Positions 54,490-64,000 of a stretch of DNA of 64,000 nt are shown one piece after another. Made by a program: the position numbers and the translations under genes. Location of the stretch: assembly GCA_963920635.1 (NCBI GenBank), contig OY987305.1:21414876-21478875 (forward strand). Reading direction: 5' to 3'. The stretch's first letter is position 1. Every line of letters begins with the position of its first letter. The stretch is from Pseudeuparius sepicola. Lineage: Eukaryota > Arthropoda > Insecta > Coleoptera > Anthribidae. The notes beneath the pieces were generated by a model that did not search any database, was not told the origin of the DNA, and was given only the letters and a program-made list of their open reading frames with translations.

Positions 54490-55440
54490 CTTGTCTTCAA
54501 ATAAGATATATGCTGTTCAAGGACAAAACAGAAACGATCAAAAGCGGAATGGTTAACAGCAACATATGATTTGCAATTTTTGTTATACTCAGTACAATTT
54601 ATGCACATTATATCTGTAGCATTACATTCTTTGTATAAATGATTTCCTCCACAGTTAAAACCACAAGGATTCGATTTACAATTTTGAATGGAGTGATCAT
54701 ATCGGCAGCATTTAATGCACTTTACAATGTTAAAATGATCAAAAATTTCTGACTTTTTCCAACTTATGAATATGAAACCTTTTTAGCAGTAATAGTAATG
54801 TTCTTAAGGCCGATGGCACTTCTATGACTATGTTGGTATTATTATAACGTTTCAGTTGCGTAACAATCTTGACGTCGTTTCAGTAAAACCACTAATTTCA
54901 TTTAAGTTGACAATATTATCAACAATCATGTCATCTGATGTACCTAAGACCATCGAGTCTAATATTTTTTACTACTAACCCAGGATTGAGTTTTTTGCTT
55001 CATTTATGTTATATTTTGGACCCATTGGAGCGTAAATGATTCTTTAAATTGTTTAAAGATTCGTCATTTTCACAGTCGATAGCCATGCCTACTCGAATTT
55101 TTCTTGACGTATGGACGCAGACTTTTATATTGCCAGGATTCACGCATTTAGTAAGCTCCTGGAAGACATCCATGTGCCGCGTAACATCTTCAGGTGTTAC
55201 TGTTATTGTAGAGGGCGGATTATGCATTTTTATTAAAACACTGAACGATGCTTTCATATTGACGGCCGATGGGGGAGACTCGAATTTTGAGATAATTGAT
55301 TTTTGTAATTTGCTGAAGTAATCTAATTCGCATTCTATTTCCCTTTTTAAAATATTTAATTCCATAGTAGTTGATTCGTTGTTGGTCGTATTTGCTTTTT
55401 CCTTAGGTGTGTGTTTGCAGTCATCGCAATGTGGTGCCCG
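54490..55440 (-). pseudogene. LINE ORF1 fragment: gag-like RRM and zinc knuckles
   Basis: Minus strand. APHCDDCKHTPKEKANTTN is followed at 55365 by MELNILKREIECELDYFSKL and a coiled-coil-like stretch. Next is an RRM-like segment (NIKVCVHTSRKIRVGMAIDC, ESLNNLKNHL), then frameshifted text with knuckles KCIKCCRYDHSIQNC, CGFNCGGNHLYKEC, CINCTEYNKNC and NHSAFDRFCFVLEQ near 54530. This is the gag-like ORF1 layout of Jockey and I-type LINEs, also seen at 60.6-61.7 kb. Confidence 0.7.
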
Positions 55441-55559
55441 CTGAATTTTTCAACAGAAATATCAAATTCGGTTCTGAACCGGCCACTTGCTTTAGTTTTT
55501 CTCCAGATTCCCTCGGGGCTCCAACTAGGTCCCAATACTTATCTCAGTAAATCAAAGTC

Positions 55560-56544
55560 GGTGCCGCCAAAGGGAGAGGTACCATAAATTGATCGAAAAC
55601 ATGGTCCAGGGATATTGATTTACGATAATTGATATATTAAACATCTCTAAAGTAATCGATTTATGCTAACTTCTGTAATTAATTTGATCTGATTTATGAT
55701 AATTGCGATAAATAATTGCAGGGTTTTCGGTTCGGTTTCGGCGGTTTTCCCAGAAATTCGCAGGGATTGTAGCAACCGCGGGGGAGAGTACCGGGTACCA
55801 AAGATGTATAAATAAAAGGTGAGGTATAGGTGAAAAAAGACTCCCGAACCAGCTACCGAAACGAACTGATCGCTGCCGCCTCTACAAAGAAAGCCAAGAA
55901 AAATCCCCGAAAATACCTGCAAGTAATACTGACCTTTAAGCTGACTACAAGTAAGCGAATTTTGATTTTTTGTGTTCTTCCTTAAAAGTTTAATTTGCCT
56001 AGATTTTGATATAGATTATGCATTTTAATTTTATTTTATAAAACGCATCTAGGACTAAAATTGCTACACTGCTAGGAATTTTTGCTAGTTTTAATTGCTA
56101 ATTTTCCACCAGAATATTGTAGGATGAAACTAAAGCTACCTTAACTTGGGATACTACACGCTTTGTTTAACTCAGTGTAATTTTGTTCTTTAACTCAAGC
56201 GCCTGGGAACATAATTCTGAATTTCATTTATTATTCGGGTTGTTGAATAAATTTATCAATTATATTTAATATTCATTGTCTGTAAGAGCGCGCTATAAAC
56301 CATAGTCTAGCTACACCGTCGTTAATTATTCATAAATTTACGCTTGTACTAAGAAATTGTTCTTTAATTTTTTTATTTTGTTGTTTATGCATTTGCCTAT
56401 CATAATTAGTTGCAATAAATTGTTAAATTTACCCCAAGTGTTTCCGTTGAATTCCTAGACTCACGCCCAAACGAAGTGACTTTGTGAACCACCCTGTACA
56501 AATCCGCTCGCTAACTTACATCTAACGGGGTGGGATACCACATT
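55560..56544 (+). mobile_element. LTR of a Gypsy-type retrotransposon (probable)
   Basis: TATA box TATAAATA at 55807, with GC-richer text before it. The sequence runs to a 3' end directly before TGGTGTCAAGTGTGGGG (56545-56561), a primer-binding-site-like sequence as found after Gypsy LTRs. A gag start follows at 56712. The exact left end is not visible and no second LTR is in the window. Confidence 0.5.
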
Positions 56545-56711
56545 TGGTGTCAAGTGTGGGGTCAAAGGGATGATAACGGAGGGGTGAGTGGTCGAGTTTG
56601 ACAGGAAGAATTTTTTTAACTACAAGGTGCTAAAAAGATAACGTGTGGTACGAAAATTGTAAAGTGAATTCTTTGTGAAACAAATAATATCCTAAAAATA
56701 AATATTCAAAA

Positions 56712-57215
56712 ATGCCTAACGAACAAGAAAATGTAGGGGTAGCAGCAGGAGTAAACGGGAACGAGAGTGAAAATAGGAGGAAGGCAACGTCAGACTTACT
56801 TATACAGTACCAAGTTAAGACGGAAAGGGGTAAATAGAGGAATTCTTAAGCATAATGGAAGAAACAGCATTAGTCGCAGGATGGTCCAAAAAACAAAAAG
56901 TCGCAATAGCTATATTAAAGCGCTAAACAGTTGATCGACGCGGAACCAGACTTACAAAAAACTACAGACTGGCGTAGCCCTAAGGCTACTCTTCAAAAAC
57001 AATTTGAGCGGAGATTTATAACGGGGACAGCTATCAAAATGTTTATTGAAGCAAGACAGAGATACGGTGAAAACTGTAGGTACTAGAGAGTTAAAGCAAA
57101 GCCCTATACGTAGGCGTACAAAATAACTAAACCAAATAAATAAACTAGACGAAATTTTTTCGTTGAAACCTAACAATAATACTTTAAAGTGCGAACTTAA
57201 ATCTCTGTATAACAT
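56712..57215 (+). pseudogene. Gypsy-type gag remnant
   Basis: ATG 56712 opens MPNEQENVGVAAGVNGNESE. After frame changes come MEETALVAGWSKKQKVAIAI, a frame change, then QLIDAEPDLQKTTDWRSPKA and TLQKQFERRFITGTAIKMFI. The W..(x)..A...L.G.A......D......L...F block is typical of retrotransposon gag. Several stops follow, and no protease or RT is present. Confidence 0.6.
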
Positions 57216-57379
57216 AAATTATTATATTCGGCCTCGTCTCGTAAATAAGTAAGTGTAGTACCCTCGCTTCTGTCCGTCTGATCACAAATTTTAAAGGAAA
57301 ATAGGTTTCTCCCGCCATCCGCTTGCCCCTCTTCGCGCCAACTGCCATCGGCCCACTCAGTCTTTGTTTTTGTGTTGTA
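57216..57379. other. Spacer, no gene
   Basis: Short sequence between the gag remnant and the next MITE, with a GC-richer portion (CCCGCCATCCGCTTGCCCCT). Confidence 0.35.
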
Positions 57380-57978
57380 CAGGGTGGGCCAAATTGGACA
57401 CTTTTAAAGGGAAGCTTCTATTTTTAACGGATATAGACGAAAACTGATATCGGTATCTGAGGCTCATTTTTTATGATAAACTTAATGGGCGAAAACCACA
57501 AATCGATATCTGTCACCGTTCTTGAGTTTTTCGGTTTGAAAATTTTGTGTTTCTGTAAAAAACATTCCTAAAGGACTTTTCTACGTAGAATCCAATGCTA
57601 CTGCATTTTTTATAGTCAATGGTTTAAGAGTTACCGATAAAAATATTATTTTTTAAATGGAACATCCTGTATATTTTTGAATTTTTTAATAGAGCGAAAA
57701 ATTTTAACCATCTGAGGCTTCGTTGGAAATGGTTAGGACATTGATATTCATATCTTCTGTCCATTTCTTCCCCCTTAGGGAAGATACGCGCTCATCGCCC
57801 AGCCGTACAAGTTGTTAACATTAAAGTACAGAAGGTATTTGTAATTCATTGGGGTTGAAATTTTCCATGTACTTGTTATTTGCCTGTGAAAAATGGTTGC
57901 AAGTCTGGCCGATATCCCGACGAATTCCTTTCTCGATAAAAAGCAAAATATCTACATTTTGAAGAGTTTACACCCTGT
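57380..57978. mobile_element. Mariner-type MITE (CAGGGTGGGCC ... ACACCCTG)
   Basis: ACAGGGTGGGCCAAATTGGA starts at about 57379, and AAGAGTTTACACCCTGTATA ends at about 57985. An internal AACATCCTGTATATTTTTGA (57660) resembles another such end. No coding. It cuts the 3' side of the polymerase fragment that follows. Confidence 0.5.
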
Positions 57979-58468
57979 ATATTTTAACATGCAATCAAAA
58001 GTGTACCCGGAAAGAGTGCAATAGAAAGCCGGATCCAGTCCGTATGTTTTATGACACGTCTCACGGAAATTTTCAAAGACATCTGTTAAAAGCATAATAT
58101 CTGTTTTTAAATACAAATCCGAATATTCACCCCCAGTTTTTAATACAGAATTTTTCCCAAATTATCTGTGCGTGTTTGTAATCTGCTTCATCGATAGTTG
58201 CGTCATTTAATTTACTATAAAATTTTTCAATATCCGGTAGTAAAGTCTCATTCAGTTTCTCAATATTATCTATAGGGAAAAATACCTTTCCTAATCAATA
58301 ATTCAAAATGATCCTCTGGTAAATTAAAAAATTCCGTTCTCGTATTAACTAAATTGTCTTTATGTAAATAAGAAACTGAAGAAAAAGTCTGAAGTCCATA
58401 ACCCATAAATCTAAAAGAATCTATAAATCTAAATTTAATACGAGTATTATCATGAATTGTAAAACTGA

Positions 58469-58493
58469 CTTGAATATTTACCGCTATATTTAG
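58469..58493. repeat. 25-bp repeat, copy 1, inside the polymerase fragment
   Basis: CTTGAATATTTACCGCTATA followed by TTTAG, identical to 58725-58749. It adds residues LNIAVNIQ that interrupt the expected polymerase reading. Confidence 0.85.
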
Positions 58494-58724
58494 GGGGACT
58501 AGAGTAACATTATTATGTTCCGCAAGATCTTTTGTGAGAAAGTGACTATTATAACCACTGAGGTTATGAAACACTACAGGCACAACAAATGAATTTCGAT
58601 AATTTAAGTTACAGGTATTATAACTGAAACCACGAAAAACGACCTGTTTAATGACAATGATCTCGGGCGATTTTATCTTCGGAACTGAAAGGTTTTGAAC
58701 AAATGTGACAGCTGTCTGTAGCGT

Positions 58725-58749
58725 CTTGAATATTTACCGCTATATTTAG
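58725..58749. repeat. 25-bp repeat, copy 2
   Basis: Exact second copy of 58469-58493, 256 bp away, just before the zinc-binding CHIC block on the minus strand. It is weakly palindromic (AATAT...ATATT). Confidence 0.85.
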
Positions 58750-58930
58750 TGGTTCGACATTTTGTAATTTAGTAAAAACTATGTAAGAGATATGTGGGTT
58801 CAGGATAGCAATGAAATTCCAAACTTCTTGCCCAGGGATCTTTATTAGGAGTAGGCACACTTGGATGAATCGTGAGATCTTTTTATGCGTTTGTGAACAA
58901 GTTAGAACTGTAATAATATTTAACAAATAG

Positions 58931-59956
58931 AATACTTATTTTTAATACAGCAAATATTTCAACCTACCTGGTACTAATTTCAGATTACAGTTATAAATTA
59001 TTAAACAAACAGCTATTTAGCTCTGACAAGACGCAAAAGAACGAAGAAAGGTTCCAAATTGCATTTCGCAGGAGATATAAAAAATCCCATAAAAAATATC
59101 AGTTATGATTTAAAAGATAAGGAGATATTCGCTTATTAGCACCGGAGGCGACATCTGTACTTTGATAGTTCAACTAGGTTTCTATGCACCCGTGGCGCCA
59201 TCTACACGTGGAGATATTAAACTAGCCCCAATACATTGTTGACAAAATAAGAACCCTGTATTTATTTTCAGAAATACATAAACTATAAAGAAAAGTGTAT
59301 AAATGTTTTCCCAAAACCCAATATCCATTTTCTGTCACATCTGCCCCCTCCAGAGTTCAACCAGAGCAAAAGTGACGGGTGAAATCGACCTCTATTCTTA
59401 CAGAAGAATAAGAAAAGAATAGACTTTAGTGATTTCTGAATTGACATCATTTTGAAATCTTACGTCAACTCAACTAGACATTTGTCTTTAGAATTTGTAA
59501 TTTTCTTTTGTTTATTATTATTTTTATGTTAATTTTATTTACATCACAACGCGATAATGGAGGATAATAGCGTCTCAAAAGGTTTGCATGAAAAGTACCT
59601 CGCTCCTTATTGGAATTGGGAAAGGTAGGATATAAGTGGCATAACTAACACGCTTGGTTTTATAGTGTAGCCTTATTCTTAATTTTCAAATTCAAATTTG
59701 CCGCCATCCCGGAAAGGACTTGTATGACATTGACAATAAAAGGTTAGGTTTCCGGAGTTGCGCATTGTTATTCTGAAATATGTAGAAGCGAAAGCGCCCA
59801 CTTTATTCTTGTAATTCATCCTGAACTAAAAATCGATGTAAGAAGAAAAATATAGTGAAGATCAAACGAAACAAATTTCATTTTATTCCCCACAAATTCA
59901 GAAGTGGCATTTAGAAGATGACCCAGATATTAGGAGAGTACTGATTAAACCTAAAA
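58931..59956. other. No gene established; a short exon-like frame at 59557-59624
   Basis: AT-rich. ATG 59557 (GATAATGG context) opens 22 codons, MEDNSVSKGLHEKYLAPYWN then WE, ending at AAAG/GTAGGA, which could be a first exon. The acceptor-like TTCCCCACAAATTCAG (59899) leads to KWHLEDDPDIRRVLIKPKSD, but the phases do not match, so I do not join them. GGCGCCATCTACACGTGGAG-type text near 59194 looks repeat-derived. Confidence 0.3.
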
Positions 59957-60544
59957 GTGACGAAAAATGGCATGGATCGCAACACGGTTGCCCAGAAAGA
60001 ATTTGAGCTATTTTTCCAACAGCAGCAGGAAACAGAGCCAGATAACATTAAGAAGGGAGCCCCAGAGGTTGAAGTGAATCAAAATGTCCCCGAAAAGGTG
60101 TCTCAGGTTGGAAACAGTAGTGATGATGGTTTAATAAGAACCGTAGAGGCCTTATTGGCACAAAATATGCAATTAATAAGCTTGCTTCGACAGAATCCCC
60201 CATCACAGGAGCAACAAAGTCGGTGTCCAAGCCGTGAAGATTTTAATAATGTTGCGAATAACCATGTAAAAAAATTTAATACTATGCCTGATTTATCAAA
60301 GACTATTGATCCATTTAATGGGGAAAAGGGTCCAAATATAGCAAAAATATGGTTACAACAAATCTAAACCACAGCGACTTTGCATGCGTTTGCCAGAAGC
60401 ATTTATTTTTCAAACTGCCAAAAGTCACCTGGATGGAGCAGCAAAATTTTGGTTTATGGGTAAATCGGAACAAATTAGAGACTGGTACTCATTTAAAAAT
60501 GCATTTATATGTCAGAAGTCTGTCAGTAAAAATCTTTCAAGCTC
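59957..60544 (+). pseudogene. Gypsy-type gag fragment
   Basis: The open frame 59957-60367 has a Gln/Glu-rich N-terminus (ELFFQQQQETEP), then NTMPDLSKTIDPFNGEKGPN and IAKIWLQQI. After a one-base shift it reads ETTATLHAWPEAFIFQTA-like text (frames mixed), then DGAAKFWFMG and RDWYSFKNAF. The F-x-G...W...A....W........A...L.G.A..W pattern is retrotransposon gag. It is cut at 60544 by the following LINE. Confidence 0.6.
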
Positions 60545-60619
60545 TTGAAATATTTTAGATTTTTCTCGATAGTTCTAACTAGTAGAGCAGAATTTGATAT
60601 AAATTATCACACTAGAAGG

Positions 60620-61668
60620 ATGTCTTCACAAAAGAAACATAAAACTAGGAAAAAGGAAGAAGTAGATGATTCAGAGGCATGCTTGAAGAAAATAGAAACA
60701 TTATATGTTGAAATTATTAATCAAAAAGAACAGGAAAACAAAGCACAAGGCAAAAGGTTTGATGAATTACAAGAGGAGGTAAATCTTTTAAAAGAAAAAA
60801 TGCTTTTTATAGAAGATATATTAAAAGAAATGAAGAGTTTGAAAGAAGACTTTCGTGAAATTAAGATCATTTTAGAATCCACAAATAGTAGACCAGAAGA
60901 GAATAATCAAGTAGTAGTTGGTAGTAAATTGAAATTTAGTGAGGTGGTTGTAAATGGAAGCAAATTAGTTATAAAACCGAAGAACAATAGTCAAACTATT
61001 GAAGAAACAAAAGAAGATTTAAATAGTATAATCAAACCAAGTGATATGAAAATTAATATAAGAAATGTAAAGAAGATTAATAATGGAGGTTTGGAAATAA
61101 GATGTGAGAAAGAAGATGATATTCAAAAAATTAGTAAGATAACTGGAAACGAATTAAAACAGAAATATGATATTAATGTATATTCTAATAAACCGAAAGT
61201 GAAAGTGGTAGGAATAGAAGAAAGTTTATTGAAATTTTTATGGGAACAAAATATAGTTGTTGAAAATTCGGAAGTTAGATTATTGAAATTTAAGAAAATG
61301 GTCAACAGATATTATGCAATTTTGGAAATGGATAAGCAGACATTTTATAGGGTAATGAAAAATGGTATGCTTTGTGTCAATTTTGCTTCATGTTCTGTAT
61401 ATGAACATTTGAATGTATTAAGATGTTTTAAATGTTCTGGATTTAATCATGTTGCTAACACCTGTACAAAAGAGTCTGTATGTATGAAATGTGGCCAAAA
61501 AATCACCTAGCTTCAATGTGCACAAACACTAGTAAAATTTGTCCAAATTGTATTGAGTTAAATGAAAAATCCCAGCTACAACTCCAATTTAACCATTCTG
61601 CTTTTGATAAAAATAATTGTACAATATTGGTTAAAAAATTGGCAAACGAGAGAAATTTAACAATATAG
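60620..61668 (+). pseudogene. LINE D ORF1 (coiled coil, RRM-like, zinc knuckles), one frameshift
   Basis: From ATG 60620 (MSSQKKHKTRKKEEVDDSEA): a long coiled coil (residues about 25-95, KRFDELQEEVNLLKEKMLF), the linker SKLKFSEVVVNGSKLVI, an RRM-like region (MKINIRNVKKINNGGLEIRC), and knuckles CFKCSGFNHVANTC and CMKCGQKNHLASMC. The second knuckle is reached through a one-base loss in the A run at 61496-61501. A third cluster, ICPNCIELN...NHSAFDKNNC, ends at 61668. ORF1 binds LINE RNA and acts as its nucleic-acid chaperone. It runs straight into ORF2 about 45 bp on. Confidence 0.8.
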
Positions 61669-61713
61669 CAATTAACAAAATCGCCATTATTTTATGTTAA
61701 CATACAGGTATTT

Positions 61714-63648
61714 TTGTCAAACAAAGATGAGTTCGAATATGCAGTGAACAAATTTAAACCAATTATTATTTGTCTGAGCGAAACGCATATAACACAAGAA
61801 ATAAGTAATTGTGAATTAGATCTTTCCGGATATAAGATGGAATGTTGTTATAGTCATAGCAGACATACAGGAGGTGTTCTTTTATATGTTAAAGAAGAAA
61901 TTAGTTATAAAGTTTTAATGAATGAAAATCATAAACAAAAAACATGGTACTTGGGAGTAGAAATTAAAATTAACAGAGTTAAATACAATATCACTTGTTT
62001 ATATCATTCTCCAACTTCCTGTTCCAGTGAGTTTATTGAAAAATTTGAAGATTGTATATTAGGAAATAAAACCACAGTGATCGTTGGCGATTTCAATATA
62101 GATTTTTCAAAAAATTGTTTTTATAAAACAAAATTGAATCAATGTATTTCGAGATTGGGTCTTCATCAACATATTAAAACACCTACAAGAGAAAATAGAT
62201 ATAGTTCGACGATAATTGATTTACTACTGACTAATATGAAGAAATTATCGTGTAAAGTACATCAAATACCAAGAATTTCCGATCATAACATAATTACGGC
62301 AGATTTGGGAAAGAAACCAAAATTTGAAATACGTAAGAAAATTTCCAGAAATGTGAACCAAATCGATATCAATGGATTTCAAATGAGTTTGTGTAATTAC
62401 AATTGGGATATTTCAATTACCGATGTAAATTTATTAGCTGAAAGTTACGACAAAATAATTACTAATTCTTTAGATATATTTTCTCCTAAAAAAACTTATT
62501 TAATAAATTCAAAATGGGCTAAAAACAAATGGTGGAATAAAGAAATTCGAGAAGCAAGAAATTTTGATGAAGACTGGAACTTATATAAAATACAAAGAAA
62601 TACTGTAGTTGATAAAATTAGGAAAAGCAAATATAATTATTATAAAAGTAAAATTTATGATGTCAGCGATTAAAAATCTATGTGGAAAGCCATTAAACAC
62701 ATTGTCCAAGGAGATAAGATTGGGAATGAAATTTGTATAAAATTTGATGGCAAAATTTTGAGTGACGAAAAAGAGATATCAGAATATTTTAATAAATTTT
62801 ATGTTCGAAGTATAAATGAAATAGTTAATTCAATTCCTGGACATTACACCATTGCACAGTCTTTAGATTTAATTCCACAAAATGAAGTTAAATTTTTGGA
62901 GTTTAAAATAGGCTTTCATGAATTGAAATCTATTGTTCAAAATTTAAATACAAACAAAAGTTCGAGTGGAGAAATAAATTTTAAAATTTTCAAACTAGCA
63001 TTCCAGGTAACCGCTGACAAATTTCTAAAAATAATAAACCAATCAATAACAACTGGAATTTTCCCGGAATATTGGAAAACTTCCATGATAAAACCAATAA
63101 AAAAGGTAGATAAGTCAGTTGGGTGTGAAGACTTTCGTCCTATAACTTTGTACACTGTTTACAAATGGTTGGAAAATTATTTAGGTGGCAGATATCAAGT
63201 AACAAAATTTAACAGAGAAATTTCAAGTGCTGCAGAAACCAATTATGGAGTACCTCAAGGCTCGGTATTAGGACCTTTGTTATTTCTTTTGTATATCAAT
63301 AACTTAGTGAAATCAGTAAAATTTTGCAAAATTCAATTATTCGCGGATGATACTTTAATTTATTATGTTGGAAATTCAGAAGAAGAAATATTTGAATATT
63401 TAAGTAATAATTTAAAAAATATATCTCTTTGGTTCGATGTGAATAAGTTAAAATTGAATTCAAATAAATCTAAATATATGATACCTTCAAATAGAAACTT
63501 TAATCATAACAATAAATTTAATTTATGTTTAGATCAAACTGAAATTGAAAGAGTTGAAAATATGAAATATCTTGGGCTGTTTATTGATTCTAAATTAAAT
63601 TTTCACAAATACCTTGATTATATATCTAAAAAATATCAAAGAAAGTAG
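61714..63648 (+). pseudogene. LINE D ORF2 (APE endonuclease and RT) with part of the RT core deleted
   Basis: The endonuclease is complete in motif order: IICLSETHIT (Glu), HTGGVLLYVK, ITCLYHSPTSCSSEF, VIVGDFNIDF (Asp/Asn), STIIDLLLTN, RISDHNIITADL (Asp-His). KWWNKEIREARNF follows, and one TAA stop at 62671 lies in the same frame as the rest. The RT begins WKTSMIKPIKKVDKSVGCED and FRPITL. At about 63150-63160 it jumps to WLENYLGGRYQVTKFN, so motif A and its Asp (usually xDFxxAFD) are missing. The later YGVPQGSVLGPLLFLLYINN, LFADDTLIYYVG (about 63340) and MKYLGLFIDSKLNF are intact. The frame stops at 63648, where another LINE begins. Dead, but only lightly decayed. Confidence 0.85.
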
Positions 63649-63651
63649 GTT

Positions 63652-64000
63652 TTTGTTCATAAGGAACCGGAGCCGTCATCGAGGATGGTACTTACAAATT
63701 TGAGCTTTGCGCATTTTAATGTGACATCCCTTTGTTCCGGTTTTGATCTTTTCTCGGGAGTTGTGGGTTGGGACTTGTGGGATGTGATTGGGTTATCGGA
63801 GACGTGGCTTAGTGGGGATGTTCCCGATTTTGGTTTACGGATTGACAATTTTAAATTGGTTCGTAATGACAGAGGGGGACGTGGAGGCGGTGTTGCTTTT
63901 TATATACGAAAAAACTTGAAATTCAAACTTATAGACGTGGGAGAGATCGGTGGTTCTTTGGAACAGATCTGGGTCGAAATTAAACTTAGGGGGAAGAGAT
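63652..64000 (+). pseudogene. LINE E ORF2 start (APE endonuclease), runs off the window
   Basis: From ATG 63685: MVLTNLSFAHFNVTSLCSGF, then WDVIGLSETWLSGDVPDFGL, RGGRGGGVAFYIRKNLKFK and EQIWVEIKLRGKR at the edge. FNVTSL, LSETWL and GGGVAFYIR are the first three endonuclease motifs. The higher GC shows it is a different family from LINE D, which it abuts without a gap. It is open to the window edge, so this copy may be longer and even intact; the 5' side is truncated. Confidence 0.75.

Larger units (their letters stand above)
57985..58930 (-). pseudogene. Polinton/Maverick-type DNA polymerase B fragment
   Basis: The minus strand from about 58720 has DATDSCHICSKPFSSEDKIA, then RDHCH, then (frameshifted) a GFSYNTCNLNYR-like stretch. 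This is the zinc-binding region of protein-primed polymerase B of Polinton/Maverick elements. It continues VVFHNLSGYNSHFLTKDLAE, IKFRFIDSFRFMGYGLQTFS and ELLIRKGIFPYR. Stops and frame changes then break it, though a [10 protein letters not shown]...[14 protein letters not shown] palm entry can still be made out near 58070-58000. Exonuclease-to-palm order is preserved, and the rest of the element is absent. Confidence 0.7.

Noticed and set aside
59557..59960. Two-exon host gene
   Set aside because: The exon-like pieces do not join in phase, and the second runs into gag sequence.
1..64000. CRISPR arrays, bacterial operons, integrative phage
   Set aside because: Spliced gene, TAA-targeted LINEs and MITEs show eukaryotic DNA; the tandem arrays have no spacer structure.

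Overview
The window looks like AT-rich insect nuclear DNA. It is packed with transposable elements of many superfamilies and carries one recognisable host gene. The organism is an arthropod, most likely an insect. The mix of Jockey/CR1-type and R4/Dong-type LINEs, Tc1/mariner, hAT, PIF/Harbinger, pogo/Tigger, Crypton-like, Gypsy and Polinton relics, plus the many 'TACAGGGTGTCC'-type ends, fits beetle or hemipteran genomes. I cannot fix the order from sequence alone. No CRISPR, operon, rRNA or convincing functional tRNA was seen.

The host gene is CDCA7, on the plus strand. Exon 1 (8348-8973) carries the N-terminus and the first half of the 4CXXC_R1 zinc-finger domain. Exon 2 (34140-34693) completes that domain. 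A third, phase-compatible exon lies at 41830-42272. The splice sites are clean, and the first intron is about 25 kb, filled with nested transposons. A near-consensus E2F site lies about 265 bp upstream of the start codon. In other animals CDCA7 works with the remodeler HELLS to maintain DNA methylation in heterochromatin, so an intact-looking copy suggests a genome that still methylates CpG.

Layout. 1-955: LINE fragment (minus). 1650-3012: Crypton-like tyrosine recombinase pseudogene with a perfect 66-bp-arm hairpin behind it. 3473-6995: foldback element made of ~41-bp repeats, interrupted by an R4/Dong LINE inserted in TAA repeats. 8073-42272: CDCA7. Its first intron holds several snapback MITEs, a mariner relic, a Tigger relic split by a Harbinger and a LINE, two minisatellite arrays, and a 4-kb TIR composite with a broken THAP gene. 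Its second intron holds the inverted second copy of the recombinase element with a damaged hairpin, and a hAT element with a perfect target-site duplication. 42.4-52 kb: mariner, hAT and pogo relics, a 957-bp snapback MITE and a second, internally deleted R4/Dong copy. 52.9-64 kb: GC-rich promoter-like island, LINE ORF1 fragments, Gypsy LTR and gag remnants, a Polinton DNA polymerase B fragment, a nearly full-length LINE with part of its RT core deleted, and the start of another LINE that runs off the edge.

The most unusual item is the pair of tyrosine-recombinase elements. They share a downstream hairpin and the same frame break but differ in other lesions. Almost every mobile-element gene here is broken, so CDCA7 is the only locus I would call a working gene with confidence.
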